A stretch of DNA of 64,000 nt from JANQOH01 sp965200095 (GCA_965200095.1 OZ241350.1:2976001-3040000); one strand, 5' to 3'. Positions 35,939 through 45,210 are shown, counted from the first letter of the stretch. Numbers and translations: made by a program. The notes: generated from the letters alone by a model not told the origin.

Positions 35939-36480
35939 CGCGCCTCGAGAGGATAGCGCGCGACGCGCTCGTAGCGCGGCCCGTCGGCGCCCGGACGGCT
36001 TTCGAACAGCACCGCCTCTTCAACCTCGAAGCAGCTTTCCACCAGACCGGCGATCTCGCCGACGCGCTGCGCCGCCGCGCGTCCCCCGCCGCCCGAAACC
36101 CGCGCCAGCGTGACGTGCGGCGTGAAGCGCCGTTCGTCGGGCGCCAGCCCCGCCCTTGCGCACGCCGCGTCCACGCGCCGCTTCAGCAGCGACAATTCCG
36201 GCGCCGGCGTCACCCCCGCCCACACCGAGCGCACCCGCCGACCGGCCCCGAACGCGCCCGCTCCGGCAAGCCGCACCGCGAAGCGCGGGGACCGCAAACC
36301 CGCGAGCTCGGCCGCTATGTCATTGGCCTGCCGGCGGTCGACCTCGCCGATGAAGCGCAAGGTGATGTGCAGGTTTTCCGGACGCGACCGGCGCGCGCCG
36401 CGCAGCCCGCCGCCGAGCGCGTAAAGCGCCCGGCGGACCTCATCGGGCAGATCGAGAGCGACGAAAAGGCGGTGGCTCAT
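35935..36480 (-). CDS. thpR: RNA 2',3'-cyclic phosphodiesterase (ThpR/LigT)
   Basis: 181 residues with both 2H-phosphoesterase motifs, HITL (N-terminal) and HVTL (C-terminal). Opening HRLFVALDLPDEVRRALYAL is typical. It hydrolyses 2',3'-cyclic phosphate ends to 2'-phosphate. The ATG at 36480 was preferred over 36516 because homology starts there. Upstream of and overlapping the glycosylase gene, so translationally coupled. Part of its 5' end is duplicated at 38371-38443. Confidence 0.9.
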   Translation of the reverse strand: MSHRLFVALDLPDEVRRALYALGGGLRGARRSRPENLHITLRFIGEVDRRQANDIAAELAGLRSPRFAVRLAGAGAFGAGRRVRSVWAGVTPAPELSLLKRRVDAACARAGLAPDERRFTPHVTLARVSGGGGRAAAQRVGEIAGLVESCFEVEEAVLFESRPGADGPRYERVARYPLEAR

Positions 36481-36589
36481 CCCGCAGGAATACGCGCCCC
36501 GCCCGCGCCCGCACATCCCGGCGGACGCGCGGCGCCGGGACGAGCGAGAGACGGCGCCCTTTCGCCGGGGGCGGATTCCCCGCGGCGGC

Positions 36590-37207
36590 TCAGGGCGCGC
36601 CTCCGAACAGCCTCAGCGCCGCGAAGAGCGCGCCCGCTGCGCCGAACACCGCAAGCAGCATCGTCACCTTGAGTTCGGCGAGATCGGCCTTGCTGGCCAT
36701 TTCGCCGAACCTGCCTTCAAGGCGCCGGATGTCCGCCTTGAGCTCGCTCTCGAGGCGCCGGATGTCCGCCTTGTCGGCCTTGCCTTCCGCGAGGGCGTCG
36801 ATCTTGTCTTCCAGGCGCCGGATGTCCGCTTCGACCTTGCCCTCGAGACGCTGGATGTCCGCCTTGTCGGCCTTGCCTTCCGCGAGAGCGTCGATCTTGT
36901 CTTCAAGGTGCCGGATGTCGGCTTCGACCTTGCCCTCGAGACGCTGGACGTCCGCCTTGTCGGCCTTGCCTTCCACGGACGCAGCTATCGCGGATTCGAG
37001 AAGCCGGACATCCGCCTTGTCGGGCTTGCTCTCCGCGAGAGCGTCGATCTTGTCTTCAAGGCGCTGGATGTCCGCCTTGCTCGCGAAGCCCTGCACCACC
37101 GCGTCGCGCACCGCCTCCGCATGGGCTTCGGCCTGCGCGGCGGCGACCCCGGCCGCCTTGAGCTTCCGCGCATAGGCGAGGGTGTCGAAAGCGAAGGTCG
37201 TTTCCAT
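36590..37207 (-). CDS. DUF1640-type coiled-coil protein with C-terminal membrane anchor (copy 1)
   Basis: 205 residues. Head FAFDTLAYARKLKAAGVAAA, then a long coiled coil built from repeated blocks such as LEDKIDALAEGKADKADIQR, and a C-terminal transmembrane helix (VTMLLAVFGAAGALFAALRL). Family links to CCDC90/MCUR1-like proteins; function in bacteria unknown. Near-identical to the protein at 38443-39093, with the 2-hydroxyacid dehydrogenase gene between them. The repeats make it liable to length change by slippage. Confidence 0.85.
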   Translation of the reverse strand: METTFAFDTLAYARKLKAAGVAAAQAEAHAEAVRDAVVQGFASKADIQRLEDKIDALAESKPDKADVRLLESAIAASVEGKADKADVQRLEGKVEADIRHLEDKIDALAEGKADKADIQRLEGKVEADIRRLEDKIDALAEGKADKADIRRLESELKADIRRLEGRFGEMASKADLAELKVTMLLAVFGAAGALFAALRLFGGAP

Positions 37208-37414
37208 GTCGCGAGATTAGGTCCGCGCGATACCGGGCGCAAGAGCGCGTCCGCGTTCCGGCGGCCCGAAGCGAGCGACGGCGCGCTTCCGGCCGCATCG
37301 CGCAAGACGCGAAAATTGCCCGCAAGGAAAGAATGGGGCACGATGCGGCCGTCGAACGGCGGGGCCGCGACGGTTCCGCGAGGGTTGGGCGCCGCGGGAC
37401 GGGCGGGCTTGCGC

Positions 37415-38365
37415 ATGAAGGTTATCTGGCACCACCCCGCCGGCGCATGGTTGCGCGGCCGGCTCGCTTCTCTCCGACACGAATGCGGCCTCGCCGTCGA
37501 CATCGTCGAGCCGGGAGACCGGGACGGACTCGCCCGCGCGCTCGCCGCCGCCGATGTCGTCTGGCACGTGCTCGACCCGTGCACGGCCGAACATATCGCC
37601 GCCGGCCCCCGCCTCCGGCTGATCCAGAAGATCGGCGTCGGCGTCGACGCCATCGATCTGGCTGCGGCGGCGGCGCGCGGCGTCGCCGTCTGCAACATGC
37701 CCGGGACCAACAGCCGCGCCGTCGCCGAGATGACCCTGACCCTCATCCTCGGATGTCTGCGCCGGGTTATGACGTTGCACGGGCGCACGCGGGCGGGAGA
37801 GGGCTGGCGTCTGCCGCCCGGCCTGCCCGAAGGACTGGGCGAGATCGGCGGGCGCACGGTCGGCCTTGTGGGATACGGCGCCGTTCCCCGCATCCTCGCG
37901 CCTGTCCTCCGCGCGATGGGCGCGCGCGTGCTCTACGTCGCCACCGCGCCCAAACCCGGCGCCGACGGCGAGTGGCGCTCTCTCGACGCCCTGCTCGCCG
38001 AGAGCGACATCGTATCGCTTCACGTCCCGCTCACCCCCGACACCGAGGGCATGATCGACGCCGAAAGCCTCGCTCGCATGAAGCGCGGCGCCGTGCTCGT
38101 GAACACCGCCCGCGGCGGCCTGGTCGACCGGGACGCGCTGCGCGGCGCCCTGGAAGACGGGCGTCTCGCCGCCGCCGGTCTCGATGTCTACGCTGAGGAG
38201 CCGCCGCCCGCGGACTCGCCGCTCCTCGCTCTCGACAACGTGCTGCTCACCCCTCATGTCGCGTGGCAGACGCGCGAAACGCTCGAGCGCAGCCTTGCCG
38301 TCGCCGTCGAAAACTGCCGCCGCCTGCGCGCCGGCGAGTCGCTATTGCACCGCGTGGCGGGGTAG
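37415..38365 (+). CDS. D-isomer-specific 2-hydroxyacid dehydrogenase
   Basis: 316 residues. NAD-binding VGLVGYGAVPRILAPVLRAM in the middle, the catalytic Arg in VNTARGGLVDRDAL, the Glu in LDVYAEEPPP and the His in LLTPHVAWQT. The substrate-binding N-terminal half contains IQKIGVGVDAIDLAAAA. It reduces a 2-keto acid or oxidises a D-2-hydroxy acid (phosphoglycerate-dehydrogenase-like fold); exact substrate unknown. Flanked on both sides by duplicated DUF1640 genes. Confidence 0.9.
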   Translation: MKVIWHHPAGAWLRGRLASLRHECGLAVDIVEPGDRDGLARALAAADVVWHVLDPCTAEHIAAGPRLRLIQKIGVGVDAIDLAAAAARGVAVCNMPGTNSRAVAEMTLTLILGCLRRVMTLHGRTRAGEGWRLPPGLPEGLGEIGGRTVGLVGYGAVPRILAPVLRAMGARVLYVATAPKPGADGEWRSLDALLAESDIVSLHVPLTPDTEGMIDAESLARMKRGAVLVNTARGGLVDRDALRGALEDGRLAAAGLDVYAEEPPPADSPLLALDNVLLTPHVAWQTRETLERSLAVAVENCRRLRAGESLLHRVAG

Positions 38366-38370
38366 TCGCG

Positions 38371-38443
38371 TCCTGCCGTCGAGCGCGCAGAGCGCCCGGC
38401 GGGCCTCGTCGGGCGGGTCGGGAGCGACGAAAAGCCGGCGGCT
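38371..38443 (-). pseudogene. Duplicated fragment of the thpR 5' end
   Basis: Read on the minus strand this encodes RRLFVAPDPPDEARRALCAL, which matches the thpR start HRLFVALDLPDEVRRALYAL. It is joined directly to the stop of the second DUF1640 gene, whereas in the original locus about 110 bases separate them. Both junction ends contain GGCTCA, so a microhomology deletion explains the join. It is not expressed as a protein on its own. Confidence 0.8.
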
Positions 38444-39093
38444 CAGGGCGCGCCTCCGAACAGCCTCAGCGCCGCGAAGAGCGCGCCCGCCGCGCCGAAC
38501 ACCGCAAGCAGCATCGTCACCTTGAGTTCGGCGAGGTCGGCCTTGCTGGCCGTTTCGCCGAACCTGCCTTCGAGGCGCCGGATGTCCGCTTCGACCTTGC
38601 CCTCGAGACGCTGGATGTCCGCCTTGAGCTCGCTCTCGAGGCGCTGGACGTCCGCCTTGTCGGCCTTGCCTTCCGCGAGGGCGTCGATCTTGTCTTCCAG
38701 GCGCTGGATGTCCGCTTCGACCTTGCCCTCGAGACGCTGGATGTCCGCCTTGTCGGCCTTGCCTTCCGCGAGATCGTCGATCTTGTCTTCCAGGCGCCGG
38801 ATGTCCGCTTCGACCTTGCCCTCCAGGCGCTGGACGTCCGCCTTGTCGGCCTTGCCTTCCACGAACGCAGCTATCGCGGATTCGAGAAGCCGGACATCCG
38901 CCTTGTCGGGCTTGCTCTCCGCGAGATCGTCGATCTTGTCTTCCAGGCGCCGGATGTCCGCCTTGCTCGCGAAGCCCTGCACCACCGCGTCGCGCACCGC
39001 CTCCGCATGGGCTTCGGCCTGGGCGGCGGCGACCCCGGCCGCCTTGAGCTTCCGCGCATAGGCGAGGGTGTCGAAAGCGAAGGTCGTTTCCAT
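38443..39093 (-). CDS. DUF1640-type coiled-coil protein with C-terminal membrane anchor (copy 2)
   Basis: 216 residues, with the same head and tail as copy 1 (FAFDTLAYARKLKAAGVAAA and VTMLLAVFGAAGALFAALRL) but 11 residues longer: an extra coiled-coil block (IQRLEGKVEAD) sits before the last LEGRFGE. About 45 bases upstream of the ATG are also shared with copy 1, so the duplication included the promoter region and the thpR 5' end. Confidence 0.85.
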   Translation of the reverse strand: METTFAFDTLAYARKLKAAGVAAAQAEAHAEAVRDAVVQGFASKADIRRLEDKIDDLAESKPDKADVRLLESAIAAFVEGKADKADVQRLEGKVEADIRRLEDKIDDLAEGKADKADIQRLEGKVEADIQRLEDKIDALAEGKADKADVQRLESELKADIQRLEGKVEADIRRLEGRFGETASKADLAELKVTMLLAVFGAAGALFAALRLFGGAP

Positions 39094-39187
39094 GTCGCGA
39101 GATTGGGTCCGCGCGATACCGGGCGCAAGAGCGCGCCCGGGAGCGGCGCAATGGCGACCGCTCGTCGACGATCGGGCGCGGCCTTCG

Positions 39188-39274
39188 GCGATTCTCATTT
39201 TGGCGATGGACGTGGCCCCCCGGGAGCGACCGCAACCGACCCGCCGCGGCGCCATGGGCCGAAATGAGAATTGC
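39188..39274. repeat. MITE-like palindromic element, best-preserved ends
   Basis: Left end GCGATTCTCATTTTGGCGAT and right end CCATGGGCCGAAATGAGAAT followed by TGC are inverted repeats. The middle has CCCGGGAGCG. The element lies alone in the 227-base gap between the DUF1640 gene and moaE and has no coding capacity. Confidence 0.7.
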
Positions 39275-39320
39275 TGCGCCGCCTTGCCGTCGGCGTCGAA
39301 AACCGCCGCAGCCGGCTCGC

Positions 39321-39785
39321 TCATTCGGCCGCGTGCGGCTCTTGCCAGCGCCCCGCCGCGGCGGCGTCGCTTGCGCGGGCGGCCACCCAGCGCGCCCCGT
39401 CCGGCGTTTCCTCGCGCTTCCAGAAGGGCGCGCGGGTCTTCAGCCAGTCGATGAGGAACTGGCAAGATTCGAGCGCCGCAGCGCGGTGCGCCGACGCCGT
39501 GACCACGAGGACGATGCGGTCGCCCGGCGCCAGCCGCCCGTAGCGGTGGATCACCAGACTCGCTTGCAGCGGCCAGCGCGCGCGCGCTTCGGCCTCCACC
39601 CGGGCAAGTTGCTTTTCGGTCATGCCGGGGTAGTGTTCGAGGGTCATCGCCGACACCGCTTCGCCGCCCGCGACGTCGCGCACCAGACCGATGAAGGCCG
39701 CGACGCCGCCGATGGCCGTGTCGCCCTCCGAAAGCGCGGCGATCTCGGCGCCCGCGTCGAAGTCCTCTCGCTGCACCCGGATCAC
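39321..39785 (-). CDS. moaE: Molybdopterin synthase catalytic subunit
   Basis: 154 residues from a GTG that overlaps the moaD stop (GTGA). Motifs: GAVAAFIGLVRD-like VAAFIGLVRDVAGGEA, LEHYPGMTEKQLARVEAEA and the active-site lysine in LKTRAPFWKRE. It moves sulfur from MoaD thiocarboxylate into precursor Z. It supports the molybdenum enzyme at 0.6-4.2 kb, but other moa genes are not in the window. Confidence 0.95.
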   Translation of the reverse strand: MIRVQREDFDAGAEIAALSEGDTAIGGVAAFIGLVRDVAGGEAVSAMTLEHYPGMTEKQLARVEAEARARWPLQASLVIHRYGRLAPGDRIVLVVTASAHRAAALESCQFLIDWLKTRAPFWKREETPDGARWVAARASDAAAAGRWQEPHAAE

Positions 39786-40042
39786 CGCCCGCGCCCCCCG
39801 GTCACCGGCGGGAAAAGCGCCGCTTCGCGGGCGCCGGCGATGGGCCGGTCGAGCCCGACATATTCCTGATCGAGGGCGACGCGCACCGCGGACAGGTCGG
39901 CGAGCGCGTCCGCATGTCCGGCGCTGCGGCCCTTGAGCCAGTCGAGCAGGTCGCCCACCGTGACGATCTCCGGCGGCGGCGCCACAGTCTCCTCGGCGAC
40001 GCCGGACTTCTCGCGCAGCCACGCGAAATAAAGCACTTGCAT
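39782..40042 (-). CDS. moaD: Molybdopterin synthase sulfur-carrier subunit, with unusual C-terminus
   Basis: 86 residues of ubiquitin fold: VLYFAWLREKSGVAEETVAP at the start, VRVALDQEYVGLDRPI in the middle. MoaD normally ends in Gly-Gly, which carries the thiocarboxylate. Here the end reads FPPVTGGRGR, three residues past the Gly-Gly, so the usual carboxy-terminus is not exposed unless processed or the frame differs. A G6 run lies at this point. Operon with moaE. Confidence 0.88.
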   Translation of the reverse strand: MQVLYFAWLREKSGVAEETVAPPPEIVTVGDLLDWLKGRSAGHADALADLSAVRVALDQEYVGLDRPIAGAREAALFPPVTGGRGR

Positions 40043-40109
40043 CGGCCCCTCGCCCGCTTCCGCCCGCCGCGGCGCAGGATAGCCGCAGGCGCGCGCCGCC
40101 GCACCCTCC

Positions 40110-40430
40110 CTAGTCGCCGCGTTCGGCCCATGGCGCGTGCGGCACGCCCTGACGATACAATTGCGCGGCGCGGCGCGCGTAGAGCTGGATGATGGTGCTG
40201 TCGCGCTGGCCGATCTCGCGCCGGCGCAGGTGATAGTCGGTCCAGGCGCGGATCGCCGCGTCGATCCGTTCGCCGCGCAGCCCCTCGTAACGGATGCCGT
40301 CGATGATGCGCGCGACGATGGCGTCGGCGAGCGCCATTTTCGCCGGCCCCAATTCTTCCTCGGGCGTTTGCGCCGGCGCCGCGGCGGCCGCGAGCCACAG
40401 TCCCGCCGCCAGCGTCGCCAGCCGCCTCAT
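40110..40430 (-). CDS. Small exported helical protein, unknown
   Basis: 106 residues with a signal peptide (RRLATLAAGLWLAAAAAPAQ) and a mostly helical mature part (RERIDAAIRAWTDYHLRRRE-like). Its ATG overlaps the ppdK stop (ATGA), so it is translated as part of the gly-ppdK operon. Function unknown; I do not recognise a family. Confidence 0.7.
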   Translation of the reverse strand: MRRLATLAAGLWLAAAAAPAQTPEEELGPAKMALADAIVARIIDGIRYEGLRGERIDAAIRAWTDYHLRRREIGQRDSTIIQLYARRAAQLYRQGVPHAPWAERGD

Positions 40431-43099
40431 CGCGCGCCGGCCTTCGCGTCCAGCGCCGCCCGCGCGGCGGCGAGGCGCGCCACCGGAACCCGCCACGGCG
40501 AGCACGACACGTAATCGAGGCCGAGGCGGTGGCAAAACGCCACCGACGCCGGGTCGCCGCCATGCTCGCCGCATATTCCCAATTTCAGGTCGGCGCGCAC
40601 GCGGCGCCCGCGTTCGGCGGCCAGCGCCACCAATTCGCCGACCCCGTCCTCGTCGAGCGCAACGAACGGGTCGCGTTCGAAGACGCCGAGCTCCACATAG
40701 CGGTCCAGGAACCGCCCGGAGTCGTCGCGGCTGATGCCGAGCGCCGTCTGGGTCAGGTCGTTGGTCCCGAAACTGAAGAACCGCGCCGTCCGCGCCAGAT
40801 CGCCGGCGCGCAGGCAGGCGCGGGGGAGTTCGATCATCGTGCCGACGATATAGTCGGGGGCGCGCCCGGCTTCGCTCGCGACCGAGCCGGCGACCGCGTC
40901 GATGCGCTCGCGCAGCAATTCGAGTTCGCGCCCCGTCGCCGCCAGCGGGATCATGATTTCCGGGACGACCGGAGTCCCGCGCGCGTCGCCGACCGCAAGC
41001 GCCGCTTCGAACACCGCGCGCGCCTGCATTTCGTAGATTTCCGGCCAGGTGAGGCCCAGCCGGCAGCCGCGGTGGCCCAGCATCGGGTTCGCTTCCCGCA
41101 GGCGCGCCGCGCGTCGTTCGACCTCCGCCACGCTCTTGCCGGTTGCGCGCGCCATGTCCGCCAATTCGTCGCGCCGGTGCGGCAGGAACTCGTGCAGCGG
41201 CGGGTCGAGCAGGCGCACCGTGACCGGAAGACCCGCCATGATGTCGAACAGCTCCATGAAGTCGCGGCGCTGCATGGGGAGGATTTCCGCCAGCGCCGCG
41301 CGGCGCTCGTCGCCGGTTTCGGCCATGATGGCGCGGCGGATGGCGGGGATGCGTTCGTCGTCGAAGAACATGTGCTCGGTTCGGCACAGCCCGATCCCCT
41401 CGGCGCCGAATTCGCGCGCGACCCGCGCCTCCGCCGCGGTTTCGGCGTTCGCGCGCACCCGGAGCGTGCGGGCGCCGTCGGCCCATTCCATCAACCGCTC
41501 GAAATCGGCGCCGGGTTCCGGCGCGACCGTCGGAACCGCGCCGGCGATGATCTCGCCGGCGCTGCCGTCGACGGTCACGACATCGCCCGCCGCCAGGGTG
41601 ACCCCGCCGGCGGAGACGGTTCCGGCCTCCATGTCGATCTTCAGCTCGGCGGCGCCGGAAACGCAGGGCCGCCCCATGCCGCGCGCCACGACCGCCGCAT
41701 GGCTCGTCATGCCGCCCCGCGCGGTCGCGATGCCGCGCGCCGCATGCATCCCGTGGATGTCCTCCGGGCTCGTCTCGACGCGCGCGAGGATGACATCCTC
41801 GCCGGCGCGGGCGCGCGCTTCGGCGTCGTCCGCCGTCAGCGCCAGCCGCCCGCACGCCGCCCCCGGCGACGCCGCGAGGCCGCGCGCGATGACCCGGCGC
41901 GGCGCCGACGGGTCGAGCGTCGGGTGCAACAGTCCTTCCAGCCCTCCGGGATCGATGCGGCGCAGCGCGGCGGCGCGGTCGATCAGCCCTTCGTCGACCA
42001 TGTCCACGGCGATCTTCAGCGCCGCCGCCGCGGTGCGTTTCCCCGAGCGCGTCTGCAAGACGTAGAGCCGCCCGCGCTGGACCGTGAACTCTACGTCCTG
42101 CATGTCGCGATAATGCGTTTCCAGCCGGTTCAGGGTCTCGACGAGCGCCGACCAGGCGCCGGGCATGAGCGCCTCCATCGACATCCCGCCCGCGGCGTCG
42201 GGGCCCGCCAGCGCCCGCGGGGTGCGGATGCCGGCGACCACGTCCTCCCCCTGGGCGTTGACGAGGAACTCGCCGAAGATCTCGCGGGCGCCGGTCGACG
42301 GGTTCCGTGTGAAGGCGACTCCGCTGGCGCAGTCGTCGCCCATATTGCCGAACGCCATGCTCTGGACGGTCACCGCCGTCCCCCAGTCGGCGGGAATGTC
42401 GTTCAGACGCCGCCAGGTTTCCGCGCGCGGGTTGCGCCAGCTCGCGAACACCGCGCCGATGGCGCCCCACAGCTGGCGGCGAGGGTCTTGCGGAAACTCT
42501 TCCCCCAGCGCCTCGCGCACCTTCGCCTTGCAGGACGCGACGACGGCGCGCCAGTCCGCCGCCTCCAGCTCGGTGTCGAGGCGCAGCCCGCGCGCGTCCT
42601 TGCGCTGCTCGAGGATGTCCTCGAACGCGCCGTGGTCGACGCCCAGCACCACGTCGCCGTACATCTGAATGAAACGGCGGTACGAGTCCTGCGCGAAACG
42701 TTCGCCGCCGCCGCGCGCCAGCCCTTCGACCGTCGCGTCGTTGAGGCCCAGGTCGAGCACCGTGTCCATCATTCCCGGCATCGACTCGCGCGCGCCGGAA
42801 CGGACCGAAAGCAGCAGCGGGTTGTCGGCGTCGCCGAACTTCGCGCCGGCATGCGTCTCGACCGCGCGCAGCGCTTCCGCTACTTCCTCCTCCAGCCCCG
42901 GCGGAAAGGCGCCGTCGTTTTCGTTGTAGTAGCCGCACACTTCGGTCGCGATGGTGAAACCGGGCGGGACCGGCAGGCCGAGACGGCTCATCTCCGCCAG
43001 ATTGGCGCCCTTGCCGCCGAGCGTATCCCGCATCCCGGCGCCGCCGTCGGCCGCGCCGCCGCCGAAAGAATAAACGTATCGGTTCGTGTGCCGGTTCAT
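40427..43099 (-). CDS. ppdK: Pyruvate, phosphate dikinase
   Basis: 890 residues, full length. ATP-grasp domain opens with VYSFGGGAADGGAGMRDTLG and GKGANLAEM; the phospho-histidine segment is GGMTSHAAVVARGMGRPC; the pyruvate/PEP barrel has the active cysteine in LGICGEHGGDP. It interconverts pyruvate + ATP + Pi with PEP + AMP + PPi. Start ATG overlaps the glyS stop (ATGA). Linkage of glyQS to ppdK is common in Alphaproteobacteria. Confidence 0.96.
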   Translation of the reverse strand: MNRHTNRYVYSFGGGAADGGAGMRDTLGGKGANLAEMSRLGLPVPPGFTIATEVCGYYNENDGAFPPGLEEEVAEALRAVETHAGAKFGDADNPLLLSVRSGARESMPGMMDTVLDLGLNDATVEGLARGGGERFAQDSYRRFIQMYGDVVLGVDHGAFEDILEQRKDARGLRLDTELEAADWRAVVASCKAKVREALGEEFPQDPRRQLWGAIGAVFASWRNPRAETWRRLNDIPADWGTAVTVQSMAFGNMGDDCASGVAFTRNPSTGAREIFGEFLVNAQGEDVVAGIRTPRALAGPDAAGGMSMEALMPGAWSALVETLNRLETHYRDMQDVEFTVQRGRLYVLQTRSGKRTAAAALKIAVDMVDEGLIDRAAALRRIDPGGLEGLLHPTLDPSAPRRVIARGLAASPGAACGRLALTADDAEARARAGEDVILARVETSPEDIHGMHAARGIATARGGMTSHAAVVARGMGRPCVSGAAELKIDMEAGTVSAGGVTLAAGDVVTVDGSAGEIIAGAVPTVAPEPGADFERLMEWADGARTLRVRANAETAAEARVAREFGAEGIGLCRTEHMFFDDERIPAIRRAIMAETGDERRAALAEILPMQRRDFMELFDIMAGLPVTVRLLDPPLHEFLPHRRDELADMARATGKSVAEVERRAARLREANPMLGHRGCRLGLTWPEIYEMQARAVFEAALAVGDARGTPVVPEIMIPLAATGRELELLRERIDAVAGSVASEAGRAPDYIVGTMIELPRACLRAGDLARTARFFSFGTNDLTQTALGISRDDSGRFLDRYVELGVFERDPFVALDEDGVGELVALAAERGRRVRADLKLGICGEHGGDPASVAFCHRLGLDYVSCSPWRVPVARLAAARAALDAKAGAR

Positions 43100-45210
43100 G
43101 CGCTCGTCCCGCCCTCGATCCTCGCGAAATCGGCGACGCCCGCGAGCGCCGAACGCACGCGCGACAACAGGCGCAGGCGGTTGGCCCGCAGTTCGGCGGA
43201 TTCGGCGTTCACCGTCACTTCCTCGAAAAACCGGTCGACCGGCGCGCGCAGCAGCGCCAGCGCGCGCATTGCCGCGTCGAAACGCTCCGCGGCGAGCGCG
43301 TCGGCGATGTCGCGCTCGGCCCGGTCGAGGCCGGCGCACAAGGCCGACTCCGCCGGTTCCGCCAGCGCCGCCGCCGCTACGGGACCGTCGTAGCGGGCGC
43401 CGTCTTTCCTTTCCTCGATGCGCAGGATGTTCGCGGCGCGGCGGAAGGCCGCCAGCAGGTCGGCGCCGTCGCCGGTGGCGAGGAAGGCGGCGAGCGCCGC
43501 CGCGCGACGCCGCAGACGCAGCAGGTCGTCGTCGCCGCTCGCCGCGAATACGGCCGCCGCCGCGTCGTGGCGCAGCCCTCCGTCGCGCATGTGCACGCGC
43601 AGGCGTTCGGCGATGAAGTCGAGCGCTTCGGCCGCCGCCGCGCCCGGCGCCTCGGCGCCGTGGCCCGCCGCCGCGGTTTCCAGCACGCCGCGCAAGGGAA
43701 CGCGGAGAGCGTTGTCGAGGACCAGGCGGACCGCGCCCAGCGCGGCGCGGCGCAGCGCGAACGGGTCTTTCGATCCGGTCGGCCGTTCGCCGATCGCGAA
43801 GAACCCTGCGAGGGTGTCGAGGCGGTCGGCCAGCGCCAGGGCGACCGACACCGGCTTGCGCGGACATTCGTCGCCCGCGCCCGCCGGCGCGTAATGCTCG
43901 GCGATGGCGTCCGCCACCGCCTCCGCCTCGCCGTCGTGAAGCGCGTAATAGCGCCCCATGACGCCCTGGAGCCCGGCGAACTCCCCGACCATGCCGGTCA
44001 CCAGATCGGCCTTGCAGAGATGCGCCGCGCGGGCGACGGAAGCCGCGTCCGCGCCGGGAACGCACCCGGCCACGGCCGGGCCGAGCGCCTCCAGACGCCG
44101 CCGCTTGTCGCCGACGCTGCCGAGGCGCGCATGGAACGTCATCCGTTCGAGCATCGGCGTCCGGCTTTCCAGCGGCGCGCGGCGGTCGCCGTCCCAGAAG
44201 AAAGCGGCGTCGTGGAGCCGGGCGCGAAGAACCCGCTCGTTGCCGGCGCGCACGGCCGCGCCGCCGTCCGCCGTCGCCCCGTCCGCCACCATGACGAAGC
44301 AGTTGGCGGGGGTCCCGTCCGCCGTCGACAGGGGGAAGTATTTCTGATGGCGCATCATCGCCGTCGCCAGAACCTCGGGCGGCAGGCGCATGAAGGCGTC
44401 GTCGATGGACCCGGAAAGCGGCGTCGGCCATTCGACCAGGCCGGCCGCTTCCTCCAGCAGGGCGGGGTCGGGGTCGAAGCGGAGGCCCGCGGCCCCGGCG
44501 AGTCGCCGCCCCTCCGCGACGATGCGGCGCGCCCGCTCGGCGGAGTCGAGGACGACGCCGGCGGCCTCGAGCTTCGCGCGGTAGTCGGCAAGGGACGAGA
44601 CGGCGAGGCGCGCCGCCGACCGGCGACATCCCCCCGTATGGCCCCCGGTATGGCCCACCGTGGAGTCCGCGAACGCCAGCGCCCCGCCCTCTCCGCCGAG
44701 CGGGAGAGCGCCGGGGACCGCCTTTCCGTCGAACACGCACAGGACGCCGCGCAGCGGGCGCACCCAGCGCAGGCGCGCCGCGCCCCAGCGCATCGATTTG
44801 GGCCACGGCATGTTTGCGACCGTCGCGCGCACGACCTCGGGAAGGACCTCGACCGCGCGGCGCCCCCGGCGTTCGATGACGGCGAACCAGAACGCTCCTT
44901 TCGCGGTCTCGCGCCGTTCGCACCGTTCGGGAGAGTCGAGTCCGGCCGAGCGCAGGAACCCCCGGAGCGCGCGTTCGGGCGCGCCGACGCGCGGGCCGCG
45001 GCGTTCTTCCTTCGTATCGGGCTGGCGGAGCGGCACGCCGTGCGCCGCGGCGGCAAGGCGGCGCGGCGTCGCAAACCCCTCCACGCCGTCGCACGAGAGC
45101 GCGGCCGCCTCGAGACGGCGGCGCAGGACGTGGGCGAAATCCGCCGCGGCGCGGGCTTGCATCCGCGCCGGGATTTCCTCCGACAGGACCTCGAGGAGGA
45201 GTTCAGCCAC
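43096..45210 (-). CDS. glyS: Glycyl-tRNA synthetase beta subunit
   Basis: 704 residues beginning at a GTG (AELLLEVLSEEIPARMQ), the standard N-terminus. Later segments ATAMMRHQKYFPL and VSVALALADRLDTLAGFFA are diagnostic, and the C-terminal tRNA-binding helical part is complete. Pairs with GlyQ as alpha2beta2. Stop overlaps ppdK start; start overlaps glyQ stop by a few bases, so the three are translationally coupled. Confidence 0.96.
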   Translation of the reverse strand: MAELLLEVLSEEIPARMQARAAADFAHVLRRRLEAAALSCDGVEGFATPRRLAAAAHGVPLRQPDTKEERRGPRVGAPERALRGFLRSAGLDSPERCERRETAKGAFWFAVIERRGRRAVEVLPEVVRATVANMPWPKSMRWGAARLRWVRPLRGVLCVFDGKAVPGALPLGGEGGALAFADSTVGHTGGHTGGCRRSAARLAVSSLADYRAKLEAAGVVLDSAERARRIVAEGRRLAGAAGLRFDPDPALLEEAAGLVEWPTPLSGSIDDAFMRLPPEVLATAMMRHQKYFPLSTADGTPANCFVMVADGATADGGAAVRAGNERVLRARLHDAAFFWDGDRRAPLESRTPMLERMTFHARLGSVGDKRRRLEALGPAVAGCVPGADAASVARAAHLCKADLVTGMVGEFAGLQGVMGRYYALHDGEAEAVADAIAEHYAPAGAGDECPRKPVSVALALADRLDTLAGFFAIGERPTGSKDPFALRRAALGAVRLVLDNALRVPLRGVLETAAAGHGAEAPGAAAAEALDFIAERLRVHMRDGGLRHDAAAAVFAASGDDDLLRLRRRAAALAAFLATGDGADLLAAFRRAANILRIEERKDGARYDGPVAAAALAEPAESALCAGLDRAERDIADALAAERFDAAMRALALLRAPVDRFFEEVTVNAESAELRANRLRLLSRVRSALAGVADFARIEGGTSA

